A stretch of 64,000 nucleotides of DNA, taken from assembly GCA_001311805.1 (NCBI GenBank), contig BBCA01000005.1:31436-95435 (forward strand), written 5' to 3'. A program made the translations under genes and the position numbers. Shown one piece after another: positions 1 to 9,503 of the stretch (within the stretch, counting starts at the first letter, position 1; every line of letters begins with the position of its first letter). The notes beneath the pieces are model-generated. The model saw nothing but the letters and a program-made list of their open reading frames with translations. It searched no databases and had not been told where the DNA came from. The stretch comes from Lentibacillus juripiscarius JCM 12147. GTDB taxonomy: Bacteria > Bacillota > Bacilli > Bacillales_D > Amphibacillaceae.

Positions 1-1340
1 GTTGTACCAGCATTTACATAAACAATACCTGTATCAAGGTCGCGCTGTGCCTGGAACACACGATTGGCATCCGTTGTGAAAATGGAGCTGGACAGTCCGT
101 ATGAAACACCGTTGTTCACTTCAATCGCCTCTTCAAAGCTCTTAACCGGAATCAGAGAGACGACCGGGCCAAAAATTTCCTCCTGGGAAATGCGCATATC
201 CGGTGTCGCATCGGTAAACAATGTCGGTGCAAAGTAATGCCCCTTGGCGAGGTTGCCGTCTTCCAGCACATAGCCGCCGGCAACCAGTTTAGCGCCTTCT
301 TCTTTACCAATCTGAATATATCTTTGAATTTTTTCCAAGCCGGCTTTGTTAATAATCGGACCGACTTTATTCGCCTCGTCAAGACCGTCACCGATGGTCA
401 GCTTCTCGATTTCAGCAAGCAGCCGCTCCTCCAAGCGTTCCTTCACATCTTCGTGAACAATCACTCTGCTGGCCGCTGTGCAGCGCTGACCGCTTGTGCC
501 GTACGCACTCCAAATGATTCCTTCGGCGGCCAGGTCCAGATCTGCGTCATCCATGACAATGATGGCATTCTTTCCGCCCATCTCCAGAGATACTTTTTTC
601 AATTGCTTCCCACAGTCACTGGCAATATTACGCCCGGTATCATTGGATCCAGTGAATGAAATAACCCGGATATCATCATGGTGCACCATCGCATCACCAA
701 CTGCCGATCCTTTGCCATACACCACATTCAGGACACCTTTTGGCAGGCCGGCCTCTTCAAAAATCTTCACCAATTCATGCGCCATAATCGGCGTTTCTGT
801 CGCTGGCTTCCAAATAACGGCATTGCCGCCAACGATCGCCGGGAATGATTTCCATGTAGCAATGGCAATTGGGAAGTTCCACGGGGTGATGATACCAACT
901 ACACCGACCGGACAGCGCTGGCTCATGGAAAATTTATTCGGCAGCTCTGCAGGTGTTGTATGGCCAAACAGGCGACGGCCTTCTCCAGCCATGTAAAAGG
1001 CCATATCAATGCCTTCCTGCACTTCCCCGCGCGCTTCTTCCAGTACCTTCCCATTTTCCATGGTCAAAAGCTGTGCAAGCCGCTCTTTCCGTTCTTTCAT
1101 CCTATTGCCGACTTCAAATAGCACTTCTGCCCGTTGTGGTGCGGGAACCTTCGCCCATTCCTTCTGCGCTTTCTTCGCTGCTTCAACTGCTGTATCGACG
1201 GCACCGCTATCAGAGAGCGGAACATGTACAATCGTTTCCCCGTTTGCCGGATTGATCACTTCAGCCGTTTCATTCGTCTCCACCCAATTTCCATCAATAA
1301 AATTGTTCAATTTCTTTGCTTCAAGCAGTGTTTTAGCCAT
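1..1340 (-). CDS. Aldehyde dehydrogenase family protein (partial, runs off the left edge)
   Basis: NAD(P)-dependent oxidation of an aldehyde to a carboxylic acid in the cytosol. The frame is open from the ATG at 1340 to the window edge, giving about 446 of the usual 480-490 residues, with no frameshift. Visible motifs are the cofactor-binding TPWNFPIA, the general-base region LEMGGKN near residue 253, and the catalytic cysteine in GQRCTAASR at residue 287. The RBS (ggaggaatt in the coding sense) lies just upstream of ATG. It follows the thiamine-diphosphate enzyme by 30 bp and is probably the last visible gene of that operon. The true substrate cannot be read from sequence; semialdehyde dehydrogenases (GabD or ketoglutarate-semialdehyde type) are close relatives. 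Family call is firm, substrate unknown. Confidence 0.9.
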   Translation of the reverse strand, partial: MAKTLLEAKKLNNFIDGNWVETNETAEVINPANGETIVHVPLSDSGAVDTAVEAAKKAQKEWAKVPAPQRAEVLFEVGNRMKERKERLAQLLTMENGKVLEEARGEVQEGIDMAFYMAGEGRRLFGHTTPAELPNKFSMSQRCPVGVVGIITPWNFPIAIATWKSFPAIVGGNAVIWKPATETPIMAHELVKIFEEAGLPKGVLNVVYGKGSAVGDAMVHHDDIRVISFTGSNDTGRNIASDCGKQLKKVSLEMGGKNAIIVMDDADLDLAAEGIIWSAYGTSGQRCTAASRVIVHEDVKERLEERLLAEIEKLTIGDGLDEANKVGPIINKAGLEKIQRYIQIGKEEGAKLVAGGYVLEDGNLAKGHYFAPTLFTDATPDMRISQEEIFGPVVSLIPVKSFEEAIEVNNGVSYGLSSSIFTTDANRVFQAQRDLDTGIVYVNAGT

Positions 1341-1370
1341 GCAAAATTCCTCCTGTATTGATATTTATTG

Positions 1371-3036
1371 TTAAACACGATTACGGATTTGGGTAATCGT
1401 GGATGAAACAGAGATTTGTTCTTTATCCGTAAACACTTCAATAACCGTCGGCCGATCAGCTTTAATCGACGCTTCAAGCACCTGGGTAAATTCTTCAGGC
1501 GATTCCGCTGTATGACCGTCTGCACCAACGCTCGCCGCCAAATCAGCAAAGGAAACATTTCCTAAATCCGTGCCAATAACTTTTTCCGGGTAATGCATTT
1601 CCTGGTGCATGCGGATCGTTCCATACATTTATTGTTAAATACAATACATATGACCGGAATATGGCAGCGGACGGCTGTCTCCAATTCCTGCACTGTCATC
1701 ATAAAACCGCCATCCCCTGACAGTGCAACCACCGGCTTATCCGGCATAGCCAGCTTTGCCCCAAGTGCTGCCGGCATCCCGTACCCCATTGCACCGGACG
1801 TCGGGCCGACATACGTATGTTGTTTTGTAAACTTATAATACGCATGCAGCCAGCCGGCGAAGTTGCCGGCATCATTGGTCAGGAGTGCATCATCCGGCAG
1901 CTTGCTATCCAAAATGGCCAGCAAGTGTTTATTAATGACATCATTCTTTGAAACATCCAGGCTGCTGGCACGCTCGTATTCTTTACAGCGCGCATCAGCC
2001 CAATTTTTCCAGTGGAGATGGAGTTCCATTCCAGAAATTTCTTTAGTGCTTCTCCTGCATCCGCTGTAATGCCGACATCCGGGCTGTAAACTTTTCCAAT
2101 GGTGTCGACACTGATGTCAATATGAATCAGCTGTTTATCGGCTGTGATGATCTTATAATCCTGCGTCGTGACCTCGGACAAGCGGGTGCCGAGTGCAATG
2201 ATTAGATCCGCTTCCTCCACGGTTTCCAGTATCTTCGGATTGGTTCCAAGTCCCAAGTGCCCGGCGTATAATGGATGATCATGCGGAAACACGTCATGCC
2301 TGCGAAATGCGGCAATGACAGGCAAATGAAAGTCTTCCGCAAACGTTACAAGTGCATCTTCAGCCTGGGCGCTTTTTACGCCTCCACCTGCGATGATGAG
2401 CGGCTTTTCTGCTTTACTAAGCAGTTCTTCCACCCTGTCCGTCTCCTCCTGTGATGGTGCCGGCTTGGGTTTGACAGTGGCCGGGCCGAATGACATAGCC
2501 GCTTCAGTCGGGAGAACATCTTCCGGCAGGGAAACTACCACCGGCCCCGGCCGACCGGTCTGCGCAATGCGGAACGCCCGCTGCACAAGTTCTGGCATCC
2601 GGTCCGCATCGTTGACCTCCACCGCCCACTTGGCGATGTGGCCGAAGTACCTGTCCAGATTGACTTCCTGGAACCCTTCCCGGCCGCGGAATTTGCTGTG
2701 CACCTGACCGAGGAAAACGACCATTGGTGAAGAATCCTGATATGCCGTATGTACGCCAATGGACAAATTGGCCGCACCAACCCCTCTTGTAGCCATCACA
2801 ACACCGGGCTTCAATTTGGACTTTGCATACCCTTCCGCCATAAATGCTGCCCCGCTTTCATGTCTGGCAGAAATGAGCCGAATGGATTCTTCATCATGAA
2901 GTGCATCCAATAACGGAAGATAACTTTCTCCCGGTACACAGAACACATCGCGCACTTGTTCTATTTTCATGCATTCGACAATGGCCTGTGCCGCTGTCAT
3001 CGTCTTCGCTCGCCGCGCTGCCTCCGCAGTCCTCAT
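1371..3036 (-). CDS. Thiamine diphosphate-dependent enzyme, acetolactate synthase-like (two frameshifts)
   Basis: Member of the acetolactate synthase/2-oxo-acid decarboxylase superfamily, about 555 residues. The N-terminal domain has VPGESYLPLLDAL and the catalytic glutamate in RHESGAAFMAEGYAK; the C-terminal ThDP/Mg site is GDGGFMMT followed about 25 residues later by FNNK. The GES in place of the usual GG of IlvB/AlsS argues against a housekeeping acetolactate synthase. The frame breaks near 2030 and near 1630; at the second site restoring one A before ATGTATGG rejoins the frames, which points to a homopolymer error. The start at 3036 has a GGAGGGGAG RBS and overlaps the stop of the upstream aminotransferase (ATGA), so the two are translationally coupled. 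Possible role: decarboxylating the 2-oxo acid made by that aminotransferase (inference). Confidence 0.85.
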
Positions 3037-4213
3037 GGGCGACTCCCCTCCTTTATGTCCAGTTTTTTCATTCGGGCGACCACCTCATCCAGCCGGTCTT
3101 CGCTAACGGTGAGCGCAACCCGGAAATACCCCTCACCACGTGAGCCGAATGCATGGCCGGGAGTCACAATCACACCAGCCTCATTCAGTAATTTGTCGGC
3201 AAATTCCATGGATGAATAGCCGTCAGGAACTTGTGCCCAGAGAAAAATAGTGCCGTTTGGTTTGTCTGCCCGAATGCCTAATTCACGAAATCCTGAGTGC
3301 AATTTCTCCATGCGAGCACGATAAATTCTGTTGTGTTCCTCCACCGCTGAAAAGTTACTTCTTAGTGCAGCCGCTGCCGCTTTTTGAATCGGCAAAAACT
3401 GACTCGTATCCATATTGCTTTTAAGTGTTGCCAGTGCTTTGATAACTTCCGCATTGCCGACAACGTAACCGATCCGCCACCCAGTCATATTGAAGCTTTT
3501 CGACAGTGACCCGAATTCGACTGCACGATCTTTGGCATTAGGCACCTGCAACACACTTGGTGCCTCATAATCGTTAAACGTAATCATGTCGTAAGCAGCA
3601 TCGTGTACAAGAAGCATGTCATGTTTCGCAGCCTTTGCAATCGCTTCCAAAAAAGTGTCGAATTTTACAGTAGCAGCTGTCGGATTCCCCGGATAATTCA
3701 AAAGCATCATTTTGCCCGGTTCATCACGTCCTGCCCAGCCTGTTCATACAGCGGGACGTAGCCATTTGAATGATCAAGCGGCAATGGAGAACTTACCCCG
3801 CCGGCCAACTGCACCGCTGTCCGATAAACTGGATATCCCGGATCTGGCACGAGAACCGTATCACCGGGATCGATAACCGCATGCATCAGATTCGCGATAC
3901 CTTCCTTGGAACCAATAAGAGCGAGTACTTCTGTTTCCGGATTCAGGTCAACATCATACTCACTTTTATAAAAATGAGCGACCGCTTCCCGAAATTCTGC
4001 ACATCCGCTGTAGGTGGAGTAGCGATGGTTGGCGGCATATTTCGCTTCCTCAGCAAGCCGGTCAACGACAAAAGAAGGTGCCGGCAGATCCGGTGCGCCA
4101 ATACCCAAATCGATTACATCCACCCCATCGGCTTCGAGCTCTTTCTTTTTCTGCTGAAACGACGAAAATAAATATGGAGGCAAATTTTTCACCTTGACTG
4201 AGGCAAAAGACAC
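3033..4213 (-). CDS. PLP-dependent class I/II aminotransferase (one frameshift)
   Basis: Fold-type I aminotransferase of about 393 residues, resembling the LL-diaminopimelate/alanine aminotransferase group. It reads GIGAPDLPAP near the N-terminus, NYPGNPTAA, the aspartate in VHDAAYD, and the PLP lysine in SLSKSFNMTGWRIGY. The start is GTG at 4213 behind a purine-rich GGGGGGA. The frame breaks between 3709 and 3760; reading GRDEPGKMMLLNYPGNP across the site restores a normal sequence. It is the first gene of a three-gene unit with the ThDP enzyme and aldehyde dehydrogenase, and diverges from a sodium-coupled amino-acid transporter. The amino acid used is unknown. Confidence 0.87.
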
Positions 4214-4361
4214 GCAGCATCCCCCCTATTTCAGTATTTGAAATGCCATTTCATATCTGTCTGTTACAAGTATAAATCAGCAATAAAAAAAAATTGCAAT
4301 TGTTGATAATATACAGATTTCAACAAAAAACAGTCGGAGGTTACTAAATTTGCCTGTGAAA

Positions 4362-4391
4362 TTGTAGTAAGATGCTGAAATAGTATATAAT
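4362..4391 (+). promoter_or_regulatory. Sigma-A-type promoter of the NSS transporter
   Basis: TTGTAG (4362-4367), 18-bp spacer and a perfect TATAAT (4386-4391), 35 bp before the transporter ATG at 4427. It sits in the 213-bp divergent spacer shared with the aminotransferase gene. Confidence 0.6.
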
Positions 4392-4426
4392 ATGGCATAT
4401 GTTTTGATAGAAAGGATATATTCTTT

Positions 4427-5758
4427 ATGCGTGAACAATGGTCAACGAAAGTTGGTTTTATTTTATCATCGGCCGGTGCTGCTATCGGCCTTGGGGCAAT
4501 TTGGAAATTTCCCTACATGACTGGGATGAACGGCGGGGGCGCTTTTTTCCTTCTGTTTATCGCTTTTACATTGATTATCGGCCTTCCGCTTTTAATTGCG
4601 GAATTTATTATTGGAAGAGGAGCTCAGCAGGAGGCGGTCACCGCGTACAAGAAACTTGCTCCAGGGACTGGCTGGTCCATCATTGGCCGCTGGGGGGTGG
4701 CCGGTGCATTCATTCTTCTGTCGTTTTACAGTGTTGTCGGTGGCTGGGTGCTCATTTATGCAGGCATGTCTCTTACAGGTACGGTCATTTCACCGGGGGC
4801 AGACTATGAACAATTATTTAGTACGATTACCGGCAGTCCGCTGATATCCATTACCGGGCTCGGACTGTTTCTGGCAATCGCTATTCTGATCGTATCGTTT
4901 GGCATTAAAGACGGGATTGAACGAGCAAACAAAATCATGATGCCATTATTGTTCATCTTTTTATTGTCCTGGTTATCCGTTCTGTAACTTTTACAGGAGC
5001 AGCGGAGGGATTGGCATTCTTTTTGAAACCTGATTTCTCAAAAATTACTGCCGAAGGGATACTATATGCGCTTGGGCAGTCATTCTTTGCGCTGGCAGTA
5101 GGTATTTCTGTGATGGTAACGTACAGTTCCTATCTGGGAAAAGAAGTAAGCTTGCCGTTTTCAGCAATATCTGTTTCCATTATGAATATCTTTGTATCAC
5201 TGCTGGCCGGACTGGCTATTTTTCCTGTTGTCTTTTCATTCGGACTGGAACCTGCGGAAGGGCCCGGGCTGCTGTTCATGGTGCTTCCGGCAGCATTCGC
5301 CCAAATGCCGATGGGTGAGGTATTTCTCAGTTTATTCCTGCTGTTATTCCTGTTCGCTATCTTTACGTCAGCATTCAGTATGGTGGAAATCATAACCGCA
5401 GCAATGACAGCTGGCAAAGACCGTTCGCGGACCAAAGTTGCCTGGCTGACGGGGCTTGTTGTTTTATTGCCGGAATCCCGGCTGCCTTATCCTCCAATAC
5501 TCTGGCAGACTTCAAATTTTCGGGCTGACTGTTTTTGATGCCAGTGACTTTCTTGTCAGCAACATTATGCTGCCTGGAGGGTGCTTTTTAATCGCCCTGT
5601 TTATCGGCTTAAAAATGGACCGCAGCCTGATGCAGAATGAATTTTTAAGCAGTAGCAGTTTGGGAGCAGGAAGTTTCCAGGTCTGGTTTCAGATTATGCG
5701 CTGGGTTACTCCTATCACCATCCTAGTTGTATTTCTGTATTCACTCGGGATTATTTAA
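4427..5758 (+). CDS. Sodium-dependent transporter, NSS/SNF family (two frameshifts)
   Basis: Membrane transporter of the neurotransmitter:sodium symporter family, which in bacteria (LeuT, TnaT, YhdH/YocR) imports amino acids with sodium. The N-terminus is typical: WSTKVGFILSSAGAAIGLG followed by IWKFPYMTGMNGGGAF, the TM1 unwound segment that binds sodium and substrate. About 444 residues and 11-12 membrane segments are expected. Frames break near 4985 (after SWLSVL) and near 5470-5540; all three parts match consecutive parts of one transporter. Start ATG at 4427 has an AAAGGAT RBS. Its divergence from an aminotransferase/ThDP/aldehyde dehydrogenase unit suggests it imports the amino acid broken down there (inference). 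Confidence 0.88.
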
Positions 5759-5761
5759 TGG

Positions 5762-5866
5762 GAACATCAGGATTTTTCCTGTGAACTTCGGGCAATTTAA
5801 TGTGAACATCGGGATTTTTCTTGTGAACTTCGGGATTTTCACTTCAAATATCGGGATTCTACCTCA
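5762..5866. repeat. 21-bp phased repeat array A (5 units)
   Basis: Five degenerate units with cores starting at 5762, 5783, 5804, 5825 and 5846, exactly 21 bp apart. The consensus is close to TGTGAACATCGGGATTTTTC. The array fills the whole spacer between the transporter stop and the cdr RBS. Its core differs from arrays B, C and E but the period is the same. Confidence 0.85.
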
Positions 5867-5880
5867 AGGGGGTAATTTGC

Positions 5881-7218
5881 ATGGCTAGAAAAATTGTCAT
5901 TGTTGGTGGCGTTGGTGGTGGTGCAACCGTTGCAGCACAGCTTAGGCGACAGGATAAGGATGCGGAGATTCTGCTCATTGATAAAGGCGAGCATATCGCG
6001 TTTTCCAATTGCGGAATGCCCTACTATATCGGCGGAGCCGTGAAAAACGGGATCATTTGCTCGTTGACACAGAGAAGTTTTTCCCAAAAATACGATGTGC
6101 ATATCCAAACAAACACAGCAGTTACAGCAATTGACCGGTCACAAAACAGGTAACCTGCCAGCATGAATCGGGTGAACATCACGAAACATATGACAAGCTG
6201 ATTCTATCCCCCGGGGCCACGGCAGTTATGCCATCCTTTAAGGGAATGAACAAAACCGGACGTCACATTGCACACCATTCCGGATATGGACCGAATAAAT
6301 CAGTATATTGAAGCTCATAAACCACAAACATGTGCGATTATTGGTGCTGGATTTATCGGGATGGAAATGGTGGAAAATCTGCAGGAAATCGGCATTCACT
6401 GCACCGTCATTGACCGGTCAAAACAAGTGGCCAAACTGGTTGACGAAGATATGGCAAAAACCATTGAAGATCATTTACAGGAACAAGGGGTACAGCTCCT
6501 GCTGGATGAGGAGCTTGCTTCTTTTTCCGATAATGGAGCCGTCTTGCACCTGTCCAGTGGAAAAAGTGTCCAGGCTGACATGACATTGCTGGCCGCGGGG
6601 ATTAAACCGAATACAGAGCTTGCTGTCAGCAGTTCACTGGAAATCGGCGAAACCGGCGCCATTAAGGTAAATAAATTTATGCAGACAAACGATTCGGATA
6701 TCTATGCCTTGGGTGACGTGGTGGAGACAAATGACCGCCAGTTCCAGACACCTCGGCATGTTGCGCTTGCATGGCCGGCACACCGCCAGGCATTTATCAT
6801 TGCCAGTCATTTAAATGGTTCAGATCTTGCTTACAGCGGAACACAAGGGTCGGCAATTTTCAAAGTGTTTGACATGACTGTTGGCGCGACCGGCGAAAAT
6901 AAGTATTCACTGGACGAACTGGGAGTCAACTATCGGGAAGTGAAACACGAAGCACGCTCCCACGCCGGGTATTATCCAGGTGCAGAGAAACTTATGATAA
7001 AGCTGCTGTTTGGTGCGCAGGATGGAACGCTGTACGGAGCACAAGTTGTCGGCAAGGATGGCGTTGATAAGCGGCTTGCAGTACTGACTACCGCCATGAA
7101 AGGCAAACTGACCGTACGCGACTTATCCGATTTAGAGCTTGCCTACGCACCGCCTTATTCATCACCGAAAGACCCGGTCAACATTATTGGTTATAAAGCT
7201 TCCAGCATGCTGGAATAG
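5881..7218 (+). CDS. cdr: CoA-disulfide reductase (FAD-dependent; two frameshifts)
   Basis: Flavoprotein that reduces coenzyme A disulfide with NAD(P)H, keeping CoA reduced in bacteria that use CoA as a low-molecular-weight thiol. The FAD-binding VIVGGVGGGATVAAQ lies at residues 6-20, and the single redox cysteine of the family is at residue 44 in FSNCGMPYYIGG. An NAD-binding IIGAGFIGMEM, the FAD motif IYALGDVVE and a C-terminal dimerisation domain ending in DPVNIIGYKA follow. About 445 residues, normal for CoADR. Frames break near 6150 and near 6265; each needs a single-base correction. Start ATG at 5881 has a GGGGGT RBS. It appears monocistronic and is followed by a terminator at 7224. Confidence 0.88.
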
Positions 7219-7223
7219 ATATA

Positions 7224-7264
7224 GGCACCAGCCGCTCTTGTTGTGTGGCTGGTGTTCCTTTTTA
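7224..7264 (+). terminator. Rho-independent terminator of cdr
   Basis: GCACCAGCC ... GGCTGGTGT stem followed by CCTTTTT, six bases after the cdr stop codon. Confidence 0.8.
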
Positions 7265-7302
7265 GTAGGAGAAGAAAAAGAGGACAGATTGGATTCGGTA
7301 AC

Positions 7303-7616
7303 ATCAACCCATTTGCGGAGAGTATCAACCGGTTACGGCAGTATATCAACCGGAGTGACTAGAATATCAACCAGTGGCGACGGAGTATCGACCGATGTGA
7401 CAGAATATCAACCGGTTGCGGCAGAATATCGACCGGTGTGGCCGGAATATCAACCGGTTGCGGCGAAGAATCGACCGGTGTAGCTGGAGTATCAACCGGT
7501 TGCGGCGAAGAATCGACCGGTGTAGCTGGAATATCAACCGGTTGCAGCGGAGAATCGACCGGTGTGGCTGGAATATCAACCGCTCAGGGCAGTCAATCAA
7601 ACGGTATGCGATAAAA
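7303..7616. repeat. 21-bp phased repeat array B (15 units)
   Basis: Fifteen units, with ATCAAC or ATCGAC cores starting at 7303, 7324, 7345, 7366, 7387, 7407, 7428, 7449, 7470, 7491, 7512, 7533, 7554, 7575 and 7596. All steps are 21 bp except one of 20. From 7387 to 7575 CAACC and CGACC units alternate, giving a 42-bp super-period. No unit contains stop codons in several frames, so spurious 7-residue-repeat ORFs appear on both strands. The array lies between the convergent cdr terminator and the next gene's terminator; together they fill the 444-bp gene-free stretch 7219-7662. Confidence 0.92.
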
Positions 7617-7624
7617 ACCTACAC

Positions 7625-7658
7625 AAAAAAGCTCCCGAAAGCAAAACCTTCAGGAGCT
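7625..7658 (-). terminator. Rho-independent terminator of the 7663-8333 gene
   Basis: On the minus strand AGCTCC ... GGGAGCT is followed by six T residues, directly after the stop codon of the hypothetical gene. Confidence 0.78.
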
Positions 7659-7662
7659 ACTC

Positions 7663-8333
7663 TTAAAATCCTTCTTCAAAGCGGTAAATCAGTTTGTATT
7701 TGTTCTCATCCATCAAGTCTTTCACATGTGCTCTCACCTGATGACCGAAGATGACTTCATCGTCCGTCATCGCTACAATCATTGCTTTTACATTATTTTC
7801 GGCATCATAATAAATGTCGCCGACAACTGGGCCATCAAAGTTATCATTCTCTTCCGAAAGGCCAACGGTTTCGTCCTCCTGGAGCTGTGCCTCGGATACA
7901 AGTGCTTTGTCATAATATGCTATATCTTCGCTGTCTTCCGTTTTGCCTGGAACCATGACAACATATTCACTATGTTTAACTCCATTATCCCTGGTCGTCA
8001 CCACGTTTCCATCTTCCACGCTGTCGACTTTTTCAATTTCGTTCAAGGAATAATGATCCAGAAAGTCAGGTGCCGGTTTCGTAATTAGAATGTAGTCACC
8101 AGTTTCAGGCTTCTTATTCTTATCGATTGTATACCGTCTGCCGTAAAAATGAATGTATCATGATGTTTTGGCCGGCACGGTTCAATGTTAGGCGCACTTG
8201 TTATGTCCTGCTGCATGTCTTTCAGTCGGTACAAGTGAACGGATTGCTTGAACATTGGCTTCACGGAATATACTTTGTGAAGTTCGTTTTTATAATAAAC
8301 GAACTGCCCTTTTCTGACCTGAAATAACTTCAT
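7663..8333 (-). CDS. Conserved hypothetical protein (one frameshift)
   Basis: About 223 residues, soluble and acidic in its C-terminal half, without a signal peptide or membrane segment. I do not recognise a named family. The N-terminus MKLFQVRKGQFVYYKNELHK resembles small beta-barrel proteins of Bacillaceae of unknown role. Start ATG at 8333 is chosen because AAGGAGGT ends six bases upstream; the in-frame ATG at 8357 lacks an RBS. The frame breaks between about 8085 and 8100, where DGIQYTIDKNKKPETG gives a continuous protein. It stands alone between array B and the DMT exporter. Confidence 0.65.
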
Positions 8334-8425
8334 GATGATACCTCCTTCTATATACAAACATTATATCGTTTTTTATTTTCCATCATACCATATAAATTAA
8401 ACATAATTTTAGTGAAAACACAAAT

Positions 8426-9397
8426 TTATGCCTTGCTTTCTGCCTTTTCTTTCAACTCGACCGCATTTTCCTGCTGCAGCGGTTTTTCACGCTGTCGGTT
8501 AACAGCCATGATTCCTACAGCCACAAGCCCGAGTGCACCTAGTATCATGATGGTCAGGTTCTCGCCTGGAATGAACATCGCTGATAGGATGGCTCCGGAT
8601 ACCGGTGTCATAAATTTATAAATACTGATTTCGCCTGCTTTATTGTATTTCAGCAGGGAGTACCATAAGGCAAACGCGACTGCTGACAGAACGGCCGCAT
8701 ATAAAAGCAGCCCCCAGCCAAGCGGAGTAAACACCATTGCGCCAGGCTCCATCTGGGGCAGGCCGAATATAAGCATAAGACTGGCACCAATGGTTAGCTG
8801 CCACCCGGTCAGGGCAAACGGGTGAATGCCAACAGCCAGCTCTTTGGCCATGATGGTACCGATTGCACCTGTCAAAGCGGCCATGATCATAAATCCTTCC
8901 CCTGTCAGTTGAAAGCTGAACTGAAACTCTTCTCCCCAGTTGGCTGCGACAATGCCAGTGAATCCTGCAGCAAGCCCAATTGTTTTCGCCCAGTTCAGCC
9001 GGTCATCCCGGTAAAAGAAATGCGCCAGCAGCACCGTGAAAAACGTTCCACTGGACACGAGGATGGCACCCTGCATTCCCGATGTATTGGCAAGTCCGTT
9101 ATAAAAGAAAAAGTATTGCAGTGAGGTCTGGACAATACCAAAAATCGTCAGCACCAACACCTGCTTCCGGGTAACTTTCAATGCTTTCGGACGTATTAAC
9201 GCCATGCCGACCAATAAAATGAGCCCGGCCAGCAAAAAGCGTATCCCAGCAAAAACAATCTTCGCAATGACATCATCTGCTGCCATTTGCAGTTCCGTAT
9301 AGCTTACCTTTAATACCGGAAAGGCACTCCCCCATAAAATAGAACAGAAAACAGCAATGCTGATGACTGCCCATCTAGTCGTCAATAGTTTCTTCAT
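8426..9397 (-). CDS. EamA/DMT superfamily transporter
   Basis: Intact 323-residue integral membrane protein with about ten predicted membrane helices and two EamA repeats. The first repeat starts at FCSILWGSAFPVLKV and the second near GEGFMIMAALTGAIGTIMAK. The family exports small metabolites, often amino acids or drugs; the substrate cannot be inferred here. The C-terminal tail is charged and rich in K and E. Start ATG at 9397 has a CAGGAGAT RBS. It is unfrustrated by frameshifts and lies downstream of the ABC-F gene with a 106-bp gap. Confidence 0.85.
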   Translation of the reverse strand: MKKLLTTRWAVISIAVFCSILWGSAFPVLKVSYTELQMAADDVIAKIVFAGIRFLLAGLILLVGMALIRPKALKVTRKQVLVLTIFGIVQTSLQYFFFYNGLANTSGMQGAILVSSGTFFTVLLAHFFYRDDRLNWAKTIGLAAGFTGIVAANWGEEFQFSFQLTGEGFMIMAALTGAIGTIMAKELAVGIHPFALTGWQLTIGASLMLIFGLPQMEPGAMVFTPLGWGLLLYAAVLSAVAFALWYSLLKYNKAGEISIYKFMTPVSGAILSAMFIPGENLTIMILGALGLVAVGIMAVNRQREKPLQQENAVELKEKAESKA

Positions 9398-9503
9398 CGT
9401 GATTCATCTCCTGTTGATCCGTGGTAAAGCGTACATACAACACCCGGCATTATCCTGCCAATGCCGGGCTGCAAAAGGATGGGCCGATCTTTATTCATTC
9501 CGG

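Noticed and set aside
4427..5758. Three separate small transporter genes
   Set aside because: The pieces are consecutive parts of one NSS transporter; the breaks fit the window-wide indel pattern.
7303..7616. Possible CRISPR array
   Set aside because: Units are 21 bp with a 6-9 bp conserved core, without a 24-37 bp repeat and unique spacers, and no cas genes are present.
7139..7754. Three overlapping frames on both strands encoding seven-residue repeats (such as NINRLRR-RIDRCSW)
   Set aside because: They are translations of the 21-bp array, open in several frames because the unit has no stops. None has a good RBS and the frames do not stay consistent past the 20-bp step.
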